Shown here piece after piece: positions 36,533-45,001 of a DNA stretch of 64,000 nucleotides. The position numbers and the translations under genes were made by a program. The notes beneath the pieces were generated by a model, which made no database searches, was not told where the DNA came from, and was given only the letters and a program-made list of their open reading frames with translations. Location: the NCBI GenBank assembly GCA_965248255.1, contig CBDFIW010000003.1, positions 248,001 to 312,000 of the forward strand, read 5' to 3'. How positions within the stretch are numbered: position 1 is the first letter of the stretch; each line of letters opens with the position of its first letter. The stretch is from JAKZVK01 sp965248255. Its GTDB lineage: Bacteria > Acidobacteriota > Terriglobia > Bryobacterales > UBA6623.

Positions 36533-37573
36533 CTAGACGACGGCCAACGTGGCGGCGTGCCGGCTCACCTTCCATAACTCGATGTAGGGCCTGAGGTCGT
36601 CCATCATGGCCTCGAATTGATCCGGGTTGAGCGACTGTGGGCCGTCACTCCACGCGGATTCGGGCTCGGGATGGACTTCGACCATCATGCCGTCGGCGCC
36701 GACAGCCACACACGCCCGCGCCAGCGTCGGCACCAGGCTCCGCTTGCCGGAGGAATGAGCCGGATCAAGCACGACCGGCAAGTGCGTCAACTCGTTCAGC
36801 ACCGGCACCGCTTGAATGTCAAGAACGTTGCGGGTCGCCGTCTCGAACGTCCGCAGGCCGCGTTCGCACAGGATAACGTTGGGATTACCGTGGGAAACGA
36901 TGTACTCGGCCGATAGCAGCAGCTCTTTGATCGTCGCACTCATCCCCCGCTTGAGCATCACCGGACGGTCCACGCGCCCGACCGCCTTGAGCAAGGGAAA
37001 ATTTTGGACGTTGCGGGCCCCGATCTGGAGCACGTCGGTATACTCGGCCACGAGGTTCACGCTCGTCACCGTCATGACCTCGGTGATCACCGCCAACCCG
37101 TGGGCGTCCCCCGCCTTGCGCAGTAGCCTCAAGCCCTCTTCCTCGAGGCCTTGGAAGTCGTAGGGCGAAGTGCGTGGCTTGAAGGCGCCGCCGCGGAGCA
37201 GTTTGCCGCCGCCTCTCGCGACCACCTCGGCCGTCACCATGATCTGCTCCTCAGTCTCCACCGAGCACGGGCCGGCCATCACCACAAACTCATCGCCGCC
37301 AATGACCACGTCGCCGATCTCGATCTGCGTGTGGTCGGGCTTGTACTGTTTGCTGACGAACTTGTAAGGGGCCGAGATCCGAACCGCGCTTTCGACCCCT
37401 TCGGTGGCGCGCAGCGATTCCAGGCAGTGCGTTACGTCCCCCACGCCCACCGCCGCAATGACGCTTCTCTCTTCGCCTTGGATCGAGTGGACGTGGTATC
37501 CGAAATCCTCGATCCGTTTCCGCACGTGGTCGATCTGCTCTTGGCTCGCGCCGAGCTTCATCGAAATGATCAT
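36533..37573 (-). CDS. aroF: 3-deoxy-7-phosphoheptulonate synthase (AroA-beta type) with N-terminal ACT-like domain
   Basis: It catalyses the first step of the shikimate pathway, condensing erythrose-4-phosphate with phosphoenolpyruvate. Residues 1-75 (MIISMKLGASQEQIDHVRKR ...) form the ferredoxin/ACT-like regulatory domain known from Thermotoga-type enzymes. The TIM barrel follows with GGDEFVVMAGPCSVETEEQI, LLRGGAFKPRTSPY, LKRGMSATIKELLLSAEYI, LDPAHSSGKRSLV and VHPEPESAWSDGPQSL, holding the metal and substrate residues. The 346-residue length is usual. AAGGGG precedes the ATG by 9 bases. Upstream, on the same strand, are a promoter, an aromatic leader peptide and an intrinsic terminator, so expression is probably controlled by attenuation as well as by ACT-domain feedback. 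Confidence 0.93.
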   Translation of the reverse strand: MIISMKLGASQEQIDHVRKRIEDFGYHVHSIQGEERSVIAAVGVGDVTHCLESLRATEGVESAVRISAPYKFVSKQYKPDHTQIEIGDVVIGGDEFVVMAGPCSVETEEQIMVTAEVVARGGGKLLRGGAFKPRTSPYDFQGLEEEGLRLLRKAGDAHGLAVITEVMTVTSVNLVAEYTDVLQIGARNVQNFPLLKAVGRVDRPVMLKRGMSATIKELLLSAEYIVSHGNPNVILCERGLRTFETATRNVLDIQAVPVLNELTHLPVVLDPAHSSGKRSLVPTLARACVAVGADGMMVEVHPEPESAWSDGPQSLNPDQFEAMMDDLRPYIELWKVSRHAATLAVV

Positions 37574-37592
37574 GACTTCGACCCCTTGCAAC

Positions 37593-37618
37593 AAAAAACC
37601 CACTCTCTTGAGTGGGTT
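37593..37618 (-). terminator. Attenuator terminator before aroF
   Basis: On the minus strand AACCCACTC-AAGA-GAGTGGGTT forms a perfect 9-bp stem followed by a T run (TTTTTT with the stem end), ending 20 bases before the aroF ATG. A terminator in this place would stop transcription before the gene. A competing segment lies at 37646-37659 (see next entry). Confidence 0.9.
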
Positions 37619-37645
37619 CGGTTCCTAAGACGATCTGAGATTCCA

Positions 37646-37659
37646 AACCTACGCCACTC
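37646..37659 (-). promoter_or_regulatory. Candidate antiterminator segment
   Basis: Read on the minus strand, GAGTGG-cgta-GGTT can pair with the 5' arm of the terminator (AACCCACTC), with a small bulge, and so prevent the terminator hairpin. It starts 7 bases after the leader-peptide stop. A ribosome that reaches the stop would cover it; one stalled at the aromatic codons would leave it free. Confidence 0.6.
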
Positions 37660-37665
37660 TACGGG

Positions 37666-37716
37666 TTAACGGCCCGTAAATCGATACCAGCAGGTAAAGG
37701 CGTAGCTGAACCTCAT
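37666..37716 (-). CDS. Aromatic-rich leader peptide for aroF attenuation
   Basis: The frame encodes MRFSYAFTCWYRFTGR: 16 residues with three Phe, two Tyr and one Trp, all three end products of the pathway that aroF opens. It starts 12 bases after a TATAAT box and ends 48 bases before the terminator stem. No good ribosome site fits in the short untranslated leader, so initiation would be nearly leaderless. The composition and position make a regulatory leader peptide much more likely than chance. Confidence 0.75.
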   Translation of the reverse strand: MRFSYAFTCWYRFTGR

Positions 37717-37727
37717 GGTAGACCGTG

Positions 37728-37756
37728 ATTATAACAACAACCCGCATGGGTGTCTA
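37728..37756 (-). promoter_or_regulatory. Sigma70-type promoter of the aroF leader
   Basis: On the minus strand TAGACA (37756-37751), 17 bases, then a perfect TATAAT (37733-37728). Transcription would start near 37721, about 5 bases before the leader-peptide ATG. Confidence 0.8.
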
Positions 37757-37910
37757 GCAAGGTAGTGGCCCAATGGCTCAAGTCACTCGATAACGTCCTG
37801 CGCTGGCTGGTGACCGGTGCGGCTCACCCGTGCTTCTCAAGGGCGAAGTAGCAGAGTTGGTGAGATGCCATGGAGACGAAAAGCCCTGGTGATTTGTATT
37901 CTTCGGGGCC

Positions 37911-38150
37911 TTACCGGACCAGCCGCAGGCGTCTCAAATCCCCTTCTCCCCACCCTGTTGCCGATAGAAGCTGAGCGACGACCTTGGGTCCGAAGGTGTC
38001 TCCCAACTTGTGGTAGACAACGAGAACCCGCCGGCCGTCTCCGTGTTGATACAGGTGGTGTGAGCCGCGGCTCTTGAAAGCTCTGAAGCCGTCCCTTTCA
38101 AGCGCTCGCACCCAATCTCGTGCCGTAACGTTCTTGAGTTCCGGCTTCAT
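37911..38150 (-). CDS. hicA: HicA-type toxin
   Basis: The 79-residue product (MKPELKNVTARDWVRALERD ... GFRAFKSRGSHHLYQHGDGRRVLVVYHKL) is a dsRBD-like HicA mRNA interferase. The catalytic histidine is in SRGSHHLY. Its ATG overlaps the stop of hicB (ATATGA at 38147-38152), so the antitoxin is made first. Both genes appear complete, so the module may be active. Confidence 0.88.
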   Translation of the reverse strand: MKPELKNVTARDWVRALERDGFRAFKSRGSHHLYQHGDGRRVLVVYHKLGDTFGPKVVAQLLSATGWGEGDLRRLRLVR

Positions 38151-38437
38151 ATCAGAACGCCGATGGTGAACGTGGCGTTTCTGATAGTGTCGGGATCGTC
38201 GATCTCGATAGGCTCGTCGGCCTCCCGCTTGGCCTCGATCCAAAGCTCCAACGCTTCTTTGACGTTGCCTAGGGCTTCTTCGAACGTGTAGCCCCAGCTG
38301 TAGCAGCCCGGCAAGCGAGGTATGGCGGCATAGAACCGGTCGTCATCGGGCTCGATGACGACCCGGTAGACGAAAGGCACGGGCCCCGACGCAGCGGGTG
38401 CCTCACTCTCTGCGGTGCGGCCGAGTTTTCCAGGCAT
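38147..38437 (-). CDS. hicB: HicB-type antitoxin
   Basis: After a 20-residue N-terminal extension, the HicB fold is clear: YRVVIEPDDDRFYAAIPRLPGCYSWGYTFEEALGNVKEALELWIEA, matching the family's partial RNase-H fold with LPGCxSxGxTxEEAxxNxxEAl. It neutralises HicA and usually represses the operon; no separate DNA-binding domain is visible in the 96 residues. A TAGAAT box lies about 10 bases upstream of the ATG, close to the start. Confidence 0.88.
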   Translation of the reverse strand: MPGKLGRTAESEAPAASGPVPFVYRVVIEPDDDRFYAAIPRLPGCYSWGYTFEEALGNVKEALELWIEAKREADEPIEIDDPDTIRNATFTIGVLI

Positions 38438-38753
38438 GTGCTTCTATTCTAGACTGGCGCCCTTCGAAGCGGCTCTTTGGAATCTCGGTAGCTGCGCCCC
38501 TGCCGGCTGTGAGATCGTTTGGGGACCGATTTCCTACGTTCGGGGGGAGTTCCCTGGCCGTCCCTCCTCTGCCCAGTCCAGTGCTCGCGGGAACATCAAC
38601 TAATCGGTCCATTAACGAGCCTGGCATAACGATCGGACAGGGCTTCCCTACGTGGCGAACTTCCAGTTCGTCGAGTTCAGTTTGGAGTAGTAAGCAGCGG
38701 ATCGGCTCTCTGCCGTGCGGCGCGGCGCGCGTTGGAGTGGCTCGAGCCGACCG

Positions 38754-39731
38754 CTATTGTCCGCCGAGAATCTCGCCATGCGGCTTGCCCTGGGTAATCT
38801 CTTCATAAGCACTCCGCACCTGCTTGGCTAGGTTGGGTCCCACCCAATTTCGCACCGCCGATGACAGCTCGATCGTGGTGGACTGCGGCTCCGTGTCCCG
38901 GCCGAATCGAACGAAGTCCTCAAGCTTCCGGTTGTCATCGACCGCTTTGCGAACCGCCTGGTGGAGTTCGGTCATGAACCGCTCCTCTCCATCGAGCAAT
39001 TCTGGACCGCCGAGACCGCCGTGGCCCGGCAACACGACCTCTACATCGAGCTTCTTGGCTTGGCGGATCACGTTGGGCCAGTTCCCAATGTAGCCGTCAC
39101 CGGTGTAGTTGAAGGGGCCATTGGTGATAGCGTCACCTGTGCATAGGATCTTCTCCTTCGGCAGATAGACGAACCCGTCGCCGCGGGTGTGGGCCCAGCC
39201 GAAGAAGTGGAACTCGACGCGCCGAGTCTCGTCCTCGAGGACGAGTGGCGACTTGCGGAAGGTCTGTTTGGGTGGCTCGGGACCGTCAAGCTTCAGCGCC
39301 GCGATCCCTTCTCGCTGCTTGGCCGCCTCCTGCCAGCGGGCGGGCTCATAACGCTCGATCTCCTCGGCGACACCGATGTAGGCCAGAGTGGTCGCGCCGT
39401 ACTGCGTCCAGACTGGGTTGCCGTAGGCATGATCCCCATGATGGTGCGTGTCGAAGACATACTTCACTCGTTTCGGTAACAGGTCCTCCAGATCGCGAAG
39501 CACCAGCCTCGCACCACTCGGGAAGTTGGCGTCCACCACGATGAGATAATCCTTCATCTCAATGATGACGTTGTTGCAGTGGCCTTGATGGCGCTGCTCC
39601 CCTTCCCGAAACCACACGCCGGGAGCGACCTGCTTTACGGTTCCCGGCTGGGCCTCGCCGGGAGCGGTCCAAAGAGCCGCCGAGACCAGCCCGAGAAAGG
39701 CTGCAGTTACGATGATCCGCCGATGACGCAT
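38754..39731 (-). CDS. Secreted MBL-fold metallo-hydrolase
   Basis: A signal peptide (IVTAAFLGLVSAALWTAPGEAQ) is followed by a full MBL domain: VDANFPSGA, metal motif THHHGDHAYGNP (HxHxDH), GWAHTRGDGFVYLPKEKILCTGDAI and LPGHGG. At 325 residues it resembles periplasmic class-B3-like/SoxH-like hydrolases of environmental bacteria. A beta-lactamase role cannot be inferred from the motifs alone. It is not obviously in an operon. Confidence 0.85.
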   Translation of the reverse strand: MRHRRIIVTAAFLGLVSAALWTAPGEAQPGTVKQVAPGVWFREGEQRHQGHCNNVIIEMKDYLIVVDANFPSGARLVLRDLEDLLPKRVKYVFDTHHHGDHAYGNPVWTQYGATTLAYIGVAEEIERYEPARWQEAAKQREGIAALKLDGPEPPKQTFRKSPLVLEDETRRVEFHFFGWAHTRGDGFVYLPKEKILCTGDAITNGPFNYTGDGYIGNWPNVIRQAKKLDVEVVLPGHGGLGGPELLDGEERFMTELHQAVRKAVDDNRKLEDFVRFGRDTEPQSTTIELSSAVRNWVGPNLAKQVRSAYEEITQGKPHGEILGGQ

Positions 39732-39835
39732 GACGTGTCCTCCGGTGCCCTGGTTGTTTGATCTAAGCGTTATCGGAGCGAACGTGTCAAGTCAGACCGG
39801 AGTGGCCGCGCGTGATGTGCCGCGGGTCCCCAGGC

Positions 39836-39953
39836 CTGCCGTGTCGGTACCCTTACCGACACGCGACTTTAGTTCCACGCAGGAGGTGATAGCACCAAGC
39901 ATCGACACGAGTGTCGATGCGGCAGACGTAGGCGTCTGCGCCACCTCGCGCGA
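39836..39953. repeat. Cluster of three perfect hairpins (family B-like)
   Basis: Successive palindromes GTGTCGGTA/TACCGACAC, GCATCGACAC/GTGTCGATGC and GGCAGACG/CGTCTGCC-like precede the phrase GTCTGCGCCACC. They lie between the metallo-hydrolase and the Nramp-like gene and may form a compound RNA or DNA structure. Confidence 0.6.
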
Positions 39954-41095
39954 CGATTTACCTTTGCGGACCTCCAACACCTCTGGGTTCGTCGGCTTGA
40001 ACGCACTCAACTGCGCTACCATGCGTTCCCTAGATGACGCGTCCCACCCCGACCGACCCCTATCAACTCACGCCCGGCGCCGTCCAAGAGCCCCCAACTC
40101 GATTCGGTGTCATCCTGCGCCGCATCGGCCCGGGCCTCATTCTTGCGAGTGCCATCGTCGGCTCCGGTGAGCTGGTCGCTACCACGGTCCTCGGCGCGGA
40201 GAACGGTTACACCCTGTTGTGGCTGATCCTTATCAGTTGCGTCATCAAGACCGTCGTCCAAGCCGAACTGGGGCGTTACACGGTCGGCACGGGAGAGACG
40301 GCGTTAGAGGCCTTCGACCGAGTGCCAGGCCCGCGCTTCCGTGCCTCCTGGGTGGTCTGGCTGTGGTTCTTGATGATCGTAGCGACTCTGCTGACGATCG
40401 GCGCGATGCTCGGTGGCATCGGGGAAGTGCTGCAGCTTCTGGTCCCGTCGGTGCCGATTAACGCTTGGGTGTGGATTATCAGCGTCGGCACGGTCATTTT
40501 GCTGGCCATCGGGCGCTACGCGCTGGTAGAGAAGATTTCGATGGGGTTGGTCGTCAGCTTTACTGCCCTGACAGTCAGCGCTGCGTTCCTGCTGGGTTCG
40601 CGACCGGAGTATTTCTCGTGGAGCAGTGTGGTCGACGGCCTGTCATTTCACATGCCCGAGGGTGGCCTGCTGACGGCGGTGGCCGTATTTGGAATCACCG
40701 GCGTCGGAGCCACCGAGTTGGTCATGTATCCCTACTGGTGCATTGAGAAGGGGTACGCCCGCTTCACGGGCCGGCGCGACGACAGCTCGGCGTGGCGAGG
40801 GCGCGCCTCCGGCTGGATTCGCGTGATGGGCGTCGACATTCTCAGTTCCATGGCCATCTACACCTTCGCGACCATCGCTTTCTACCTGCTGGGCGCGGGC
40901 GTTCTTCACGGGATGGGCGTCATGCCGCAAGGAACTGAGATGGTCAAGGCGCTCTCGAACATGTACACCGAGACGCTGGGTGAGTGGGCCCAGGGCCTGT
41001 TCCTGATTGGGGCGGTCGTCGTCTTCTATTCGACCGTATTCGCCGCCACGGCCGGTCATGCCCGCATGCTCGCTGACTTCGCTGGAATGGTGGGT

Positions 41096-42123
41096 ATGGG
41101 GTATTTACTTGACTCAGGTAGCCCCAAGATGTAGTATGCGGTGCGATGGAGGACTATCCGCGGAACTTGGCTGAGTTCGAGGCCCGCTTTGCGACGGAGG
41201 AGGCTTGTCGGGATTATCTGTTCCAGCTGCGCTGGCCGGAAGGATTCCGCTGTCCGCGCTGCGGACACGGCGCGGCTTGGCCGGTCCGGCAAGGGCTGTG
41301 GGAGTGCTCGGGCTGCGGTCGGCAGACCTCGGTCACCGCTGGCACGGTGTTCCAGGACACTCGTCAGCCCCTGCGGCTGTGGTTGCGAGCCATCTGGTGG
41401 GTGACCAGTCAGAAAAACGGAGTGAGTGCCCTGGGGCTGCAGCGAGTCTTGGGGCTGGGCAGCTACAAGACGGCCTGGAGCTGGCTGCACAAGTTGCGCC
41501 GCGCCATGGTGCGCCCCGGTCGCGACCGCCTCAGCGGCCGTGTGGAGGTGGACGAGACGTACTGGGGCAGCCCAGAAGAGGGCGTGCGCGGTCGCCAGAC
41601 CTATACCAAATCGTTGATTGCCATCGCCGCCCAGGAGGACGGCAGGGGAACGGGACGGCTTCGGATGCGCAGAGTCCGGGATGCGAGCGCAGAAAGCTTG
41701 ATGCCCTTTGTCGAAGAAGCGATTGAACGGGGCAGCACGGTTCATACCGACGGCTGGCTGGGCTATGAGCCGCTACAGAAGCGCGGCTACCGGCACGAAG
41801 TAACGTTCCTCGATGAGGGGCCGGAGTCGGCCTCGAAGCTGCTGCCCCGAGTGCACCGCGTGGCGTCGCTTTTGAAGCGTTGGCTGCTGGGGACGCATCA
41901 GGGGGCCGTCAACCCCGAGCATCTGGACTACTACCTGGACGAGTTTACCTTCCGCTTTAATCGACGCAACTCTCGCAGCCGAGGGAAGCTCTTCTATCGA
42001 CTTGTGCAACAGGCGGTCGCCATCGACCCCGTGCCATACAAGTCCATCATCGGCGGCACTGAAAATGCTGCTTCTGTCGACCACAAGATGTAGGGGTCAC
42101 CTGAGTCAAGTAAATACCCCAGT
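41096..42123 (+). mobile_element. IS1595-family (ISXO2-like) element, 1028 bp
   Basis: Terminal inverted repeats GGGGTATTTACTTGACTCAG at both ends, and the 8-bp target duplication TGGTGGGT at 41088-41095 and 42124-42131. Both are as known for the IS1595 family. It is inserted in an Nramp-like gene. Confidence 0.92.
41146..42093 (+). CDS. IS1595-family transposase (ISXO2-like)
   Basis: The 315-residue product has an N-terminal zinc ribbon (CPRCGHGAAWPVRQGLWECSGCGRQ) and the DDE domain typical of the family: VEVDETYWG (first Asp), VHTDGWLGYEPL (second Asp), and an HRVASLLKRWLLGTHQGAV segment, with the third acidic residue in YLDEFTFRFNRR. Length and motif order are complete, so the enzyme is probably functional. 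It lies on the same strand as the host gene. Confidence 0.93.
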   Translation: MEDYPRNLAEFEARFATEEACRDYLFQLRWPEGFRCPRCGHGAAWPVRQGLWECSGCGRQTSVTAGTVFQDTRQPLRLWLRAIWWVTSQKNGVSALGLQRVLGLGSYKTAWSWLHKLRRAMVRPGRDRLSGRVEVDETYWGSPEEGVRGRQTYTKSLIAIAAQEDGRGTGRLRMRRVRDASAESLMPFVEEAIERGSTVHTDGWLGYEPLQKRGYRHEVTFLDEGPESASKLLPRVHRVASLLKRWLLGTHQGAVNPEHLDYYLDEFTFRFNRRNSRSRGKLFYRLVQQAVAIDPVPYKSIIGGTENAASVDHKM

Positions 42124-42608
42124 TGGTGGGTTTCTATGACAAGCGGAACTACCGCTCACGGTTGAAAGCCACGCGCCTCTTCGTCGCGGCCTACCTGATC
42201 GTGCCGGCCTTCTGCTACATGTTCATTCGCGAGCCGGTCCTGATGGTGAAGATCGGCGGCGCTGCCGAGGCCTCGCTGTTGCCCGTGATCGGCTTCTCGA
42301 CCATCTACCTGCGCTACCGCCACCTGCCCAAGGGCGTGATACCCACAGGTTGGATCACGCTCGCTCTGTGGGTGACGTCAACCCTCATGCTCTTAATGAT
42401 GGGCTACTCCCTGTTGCTACAGCTCGTTTGAGATCCTAAATCGGTCCGTAAAGCTTGAGGCCGGAGAGTCCCCCAAGCCACGTTGACCATATCTGAGATG
42501 CCCGGCGGCCCTACCGCGCCGCCTCTGAGCCGCTTGTGCTATCCCGGCGGTGAAAAATCGCCCTCTGCCGAGCAGACAGACCGAGTGAAAAGGCTCTTCC
42601 GGGTACTA

Positions 42609-43702
42609 TTGACTCCCGCATAATATAGAGTCAGTCAAAACAAAGAGAAGACTGTTTCCAGAAGGCCGTGATCAAACGCGGTTTGCGGTACATGCGGCGG
42701 AGTGCCTTGCGGGCCCGCTCGTTCAGCTCGCCGTAGTCTTTCGGACAGACGTTCGGCAACTCGTGCTGCTTCCAGTAAGCCCAGATGTATTCCACCGGAT
42801 TCAACTCCGGCGCATAGGGTGGCAAGTACTCGGTTGCGATGTGGCCTTCGGAGAGTTCGATGAACTCTTGCACCAGGCGGCTACGGTGCGCCGGCAGCCG
42901 ATCCCAGACGATCAGCAGCGGGCGATCGATATGACGTACCAACGCCTTGAGAAAGTCGGTCACTTGCTCTTTGCCGATCGCACCGGGATAGAGCCGGAAG
43001 TAGAAGTTACGCAGCGTCAGCCCCGCCGAGACGGAAAGCTTCTCCCAGTTGAAGTTAAACTGCAGCACCGGTGTTTGGCCACGTGGCGCCCAGGTGCGGC
43101 AGCGATGCGGCTTCTGACTCAATCCGCTTTCGTCGATGAAGACGAGCGTACGGCCTTCGTTTTGGGCTTTTTTTTAATGCGCTTCCAGGTCTTGCGCTTC
43201 CAGGTGCGGATCCGCTCTTCGTTGCGCTCGCGCGCCTTTCCGGCCGGGCGTTGCGGGCTCCAGTCGAGCGCTCGCAGGATCTTCCAGACGTGGCCTGCGT
43301 GGTATGCGACCCCGAACTCGTCTCCGATCAGCCGAGCCACCCGCGGACAGCTCCACAGGGGCGCTGGGAAGCCGTGGGCTTCCGGGCCTTCCAGCAGCAG
43401 CGACGTCAGGCGTTCGCGTTGTGCGGCATCGAGGAGCGGCTTGCGTCCGGCGCGCCCGGCCTGGCGGAGTCCGGCCGCACCCTGCTCGCGGTATTGCCGC
43501 CGCCACTCACTGACGGTTTGGCGAGCGACGTTCAGCCGTCTCGCCGTCTCGGACTGATTGTGGCCTTGGTGGAGCAGCCGCATCGCTTCGAAACGGCGCT
43601 TCTCCAGCGCCTTGAAATCCCGCTTCACACCTTTGGGGTTGCCCATACATATATAGATGCTCCACACTATCAAAAAGTGTCATAATAATTTGCGGGATTC
43701 AA
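42609..43702 (-). mobile_element. IS630-family element, copy 3 (1094 bp, complete)
   Basis: TA at 42607-42608 and 43703-43704 flank a full-length copy with both terminal repeats (TTGACTCCCGC and, inverted, TTGAATCCCGC). The transposase is on the minus strand. It pairs head to head with copy 4, 176 bases away. One coding variant (GHVWKIL) sets it apart from the other copies. Confidence 0.95.
42631..43646 (-). CDS. IS630 transposase of copy 3
   Basis: Same two-frame structure as copy 2: frame A from ATG 43646, A8 slippery run (T run at 43168-43175 on the plus strand), then the DDE frame ending 42631. It is intact by inspection and probably functional. Confidence 0.88.
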
Positions 43703-43704
43703 TA

Positions 43705-43876
43705 AGAACAACCCTCTCAGCCGGCGCCGGTGGGTTTTGGCGTCAGAGGTTTCTCTTGTTGATGAGGGGACCCTGGAGCCGTACCAGTACGTTGATACAT
43801 AGTAATAGATCTTATCAGAGAAAAAAATCTGCTAAACCTATTCATTCCTAGGATAGAATAGGTTAGTCGTTGCCCC
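43705..43876. other. Spacer between two inverted IS630 copies
   Basis: The 172-bp segment has no gene. It contains AACCTATTC ... GAATAGGTT, a 9-bp inverted repeat with a 12-base loop, and a stretch of A just before it. It is much AT-richer than the window average. Confidence 0.6.
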
Positions 43877-43878
43877 TA

Positions 43879-44972
43879 TTGAATCCCGCAAATTATTATG
43901 ACACTTTTTGATAGTGTGGAGCATCTATATATGTATGGGCAACCCCAAAGGTGTGAAGCGGGATTTCAAGGCGCTGGAGAAGCGCCGTTTCGAAGCGATG
44001 CGGCTGCTCCACCAAGGCCACAATCAGTCCGAGACGGCGAGACGGCTGAACGTCGCTCGCCAAACCGTCAGTGAGTGGCGGCGGCAATACCGCGAGCAGG
44101 GTGCGGCCGGACTCCGCCAGGCCGGGCGCGCCGGACGCAAGCCGCTCCTCGATGCCGCACAACGCGAACGCCTGACGTCGCTGCTGCTGGAAGGCCCGGA
44201 AGCCCACGGCTTCCCAACGCCCCTGTGGAGCTGTCCGCGGGTGGCTCGGCTGACCGGAGACGAGTTCGGGGTCGCATACCACGCAGGCCACGCCTGGAAG
44301 ATCCTGCGAGCGCTCGACTGGAGCCCGCAACGCCCGGCCGGAAAGGCGCGCGAGCGCAACGAAGAGCGGATCCGCACCTGGAAGCGCAAGACCTGGAAGC
44401 GCATTAAAAAAAAGCCCAAAACGAAGGCCGTACGCTCGTCTTCATCGACGAAAGCGGATTGAGTCAGAAGCCGCATCGCTGCCGCACCTGGGCGCCACGT
44501 GGCCAAACACCGGTGCTGCAGTTTAACTTCAACTGGGAGAAGCTTTCCGTCTCGGCGGGGCTGACGCTGCGTAACTTCTACTTCCGGCTCTATCCCGGTG
44601 CGATCGGCAAAGAGCAAGTGACCGACTTTCTCAAGGCGTTGGTACGTCATATCGATCGCCCGCTGCTGATCGTCTGGGATCGGCTGCCGGCGCACCGTAG
44701 CCGCCTGGTGCAAGAGTTCATCGAACTCTCCGAAGGCCACATCGCAACCGAGTACTTGCCACCCTATGCGCCGGAGTTGAATCCGGTGGAATATATCTGG
44801 GCTTACTGGAAGCAGCACGAGTTGCCGAACGTCTGTCCGAAAGACTACGGCGAGCTGAACGAGCGGGCCCGCAAGGCACTCCGCCGCATGTACCGCAAAC
44901 CGCGTTTGATCACGGCCTTCTGGAAACAGTCTTCTCTTTGTTTTGACTGACTCTATATTATGCGGGAGTCAA
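43879..44972 (+). mobile_element. IS630-family element, copy 4 (1094 bp, complete)
   Basis: TA at 43877-43878 and 44973-44974, both terminal repeats present. The right end stops about 13 bases before the ribosome site of the TadG-like gene (GGAGG near 44986), so the insertion has cut that gene off from its own promoter. Confidence 0.95.
43935..44950 (+). CDS. IS630 transposase of copy 4
   Basis: Two overlapping frames joined by the A_AAA_AAG site as in copy 2. Variants FPTPLWS and RLTGDEF are shared with truncated copy 1. Intact by inspection. Confidence 0.88.
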
Positions 44973-45001
44973 TAGGGTGCCCTTCCGGAGGTAAACCGGC
45001 C

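Larger units (their letters stand above)
40034..42431 (+). pseudogene. Nramp-like transporter split by an IS1595-family element
   Basis: Halves 40034-41095 and 42132-42431 join in frame, once the IS and one copy of the 8-bp duplication are removed, to a 453-residue membrane protein (...ADFAGMVG|FYDKRNYRSRLKATRLF...) with about 11 spans. The fold is Nramp-like, but the TM1 metal motif DPGN is replaced (GPGLILASAIVGSGELVATT) and the TM6 MPH motif reads ELVMYPYW, so it belongs to a divergent branch whose substrate is not predictable as Mn/Fe. As it stands the protein would lose its last two or three helices. Confidence 0.85.

Noticed and set aside
39770..40033. CRISPR array in the hairpin cluster
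   Set aside because: The palindromes differ from each other and there are no regular spacers or repeats of constant length.
42763..43557. 264-residue plus-strand frame within IS630 copy 3, repeated in every copy
   Set aside because: Antisense shadow of the transposase; no ribosome site, and its composition mirrors the real frame.
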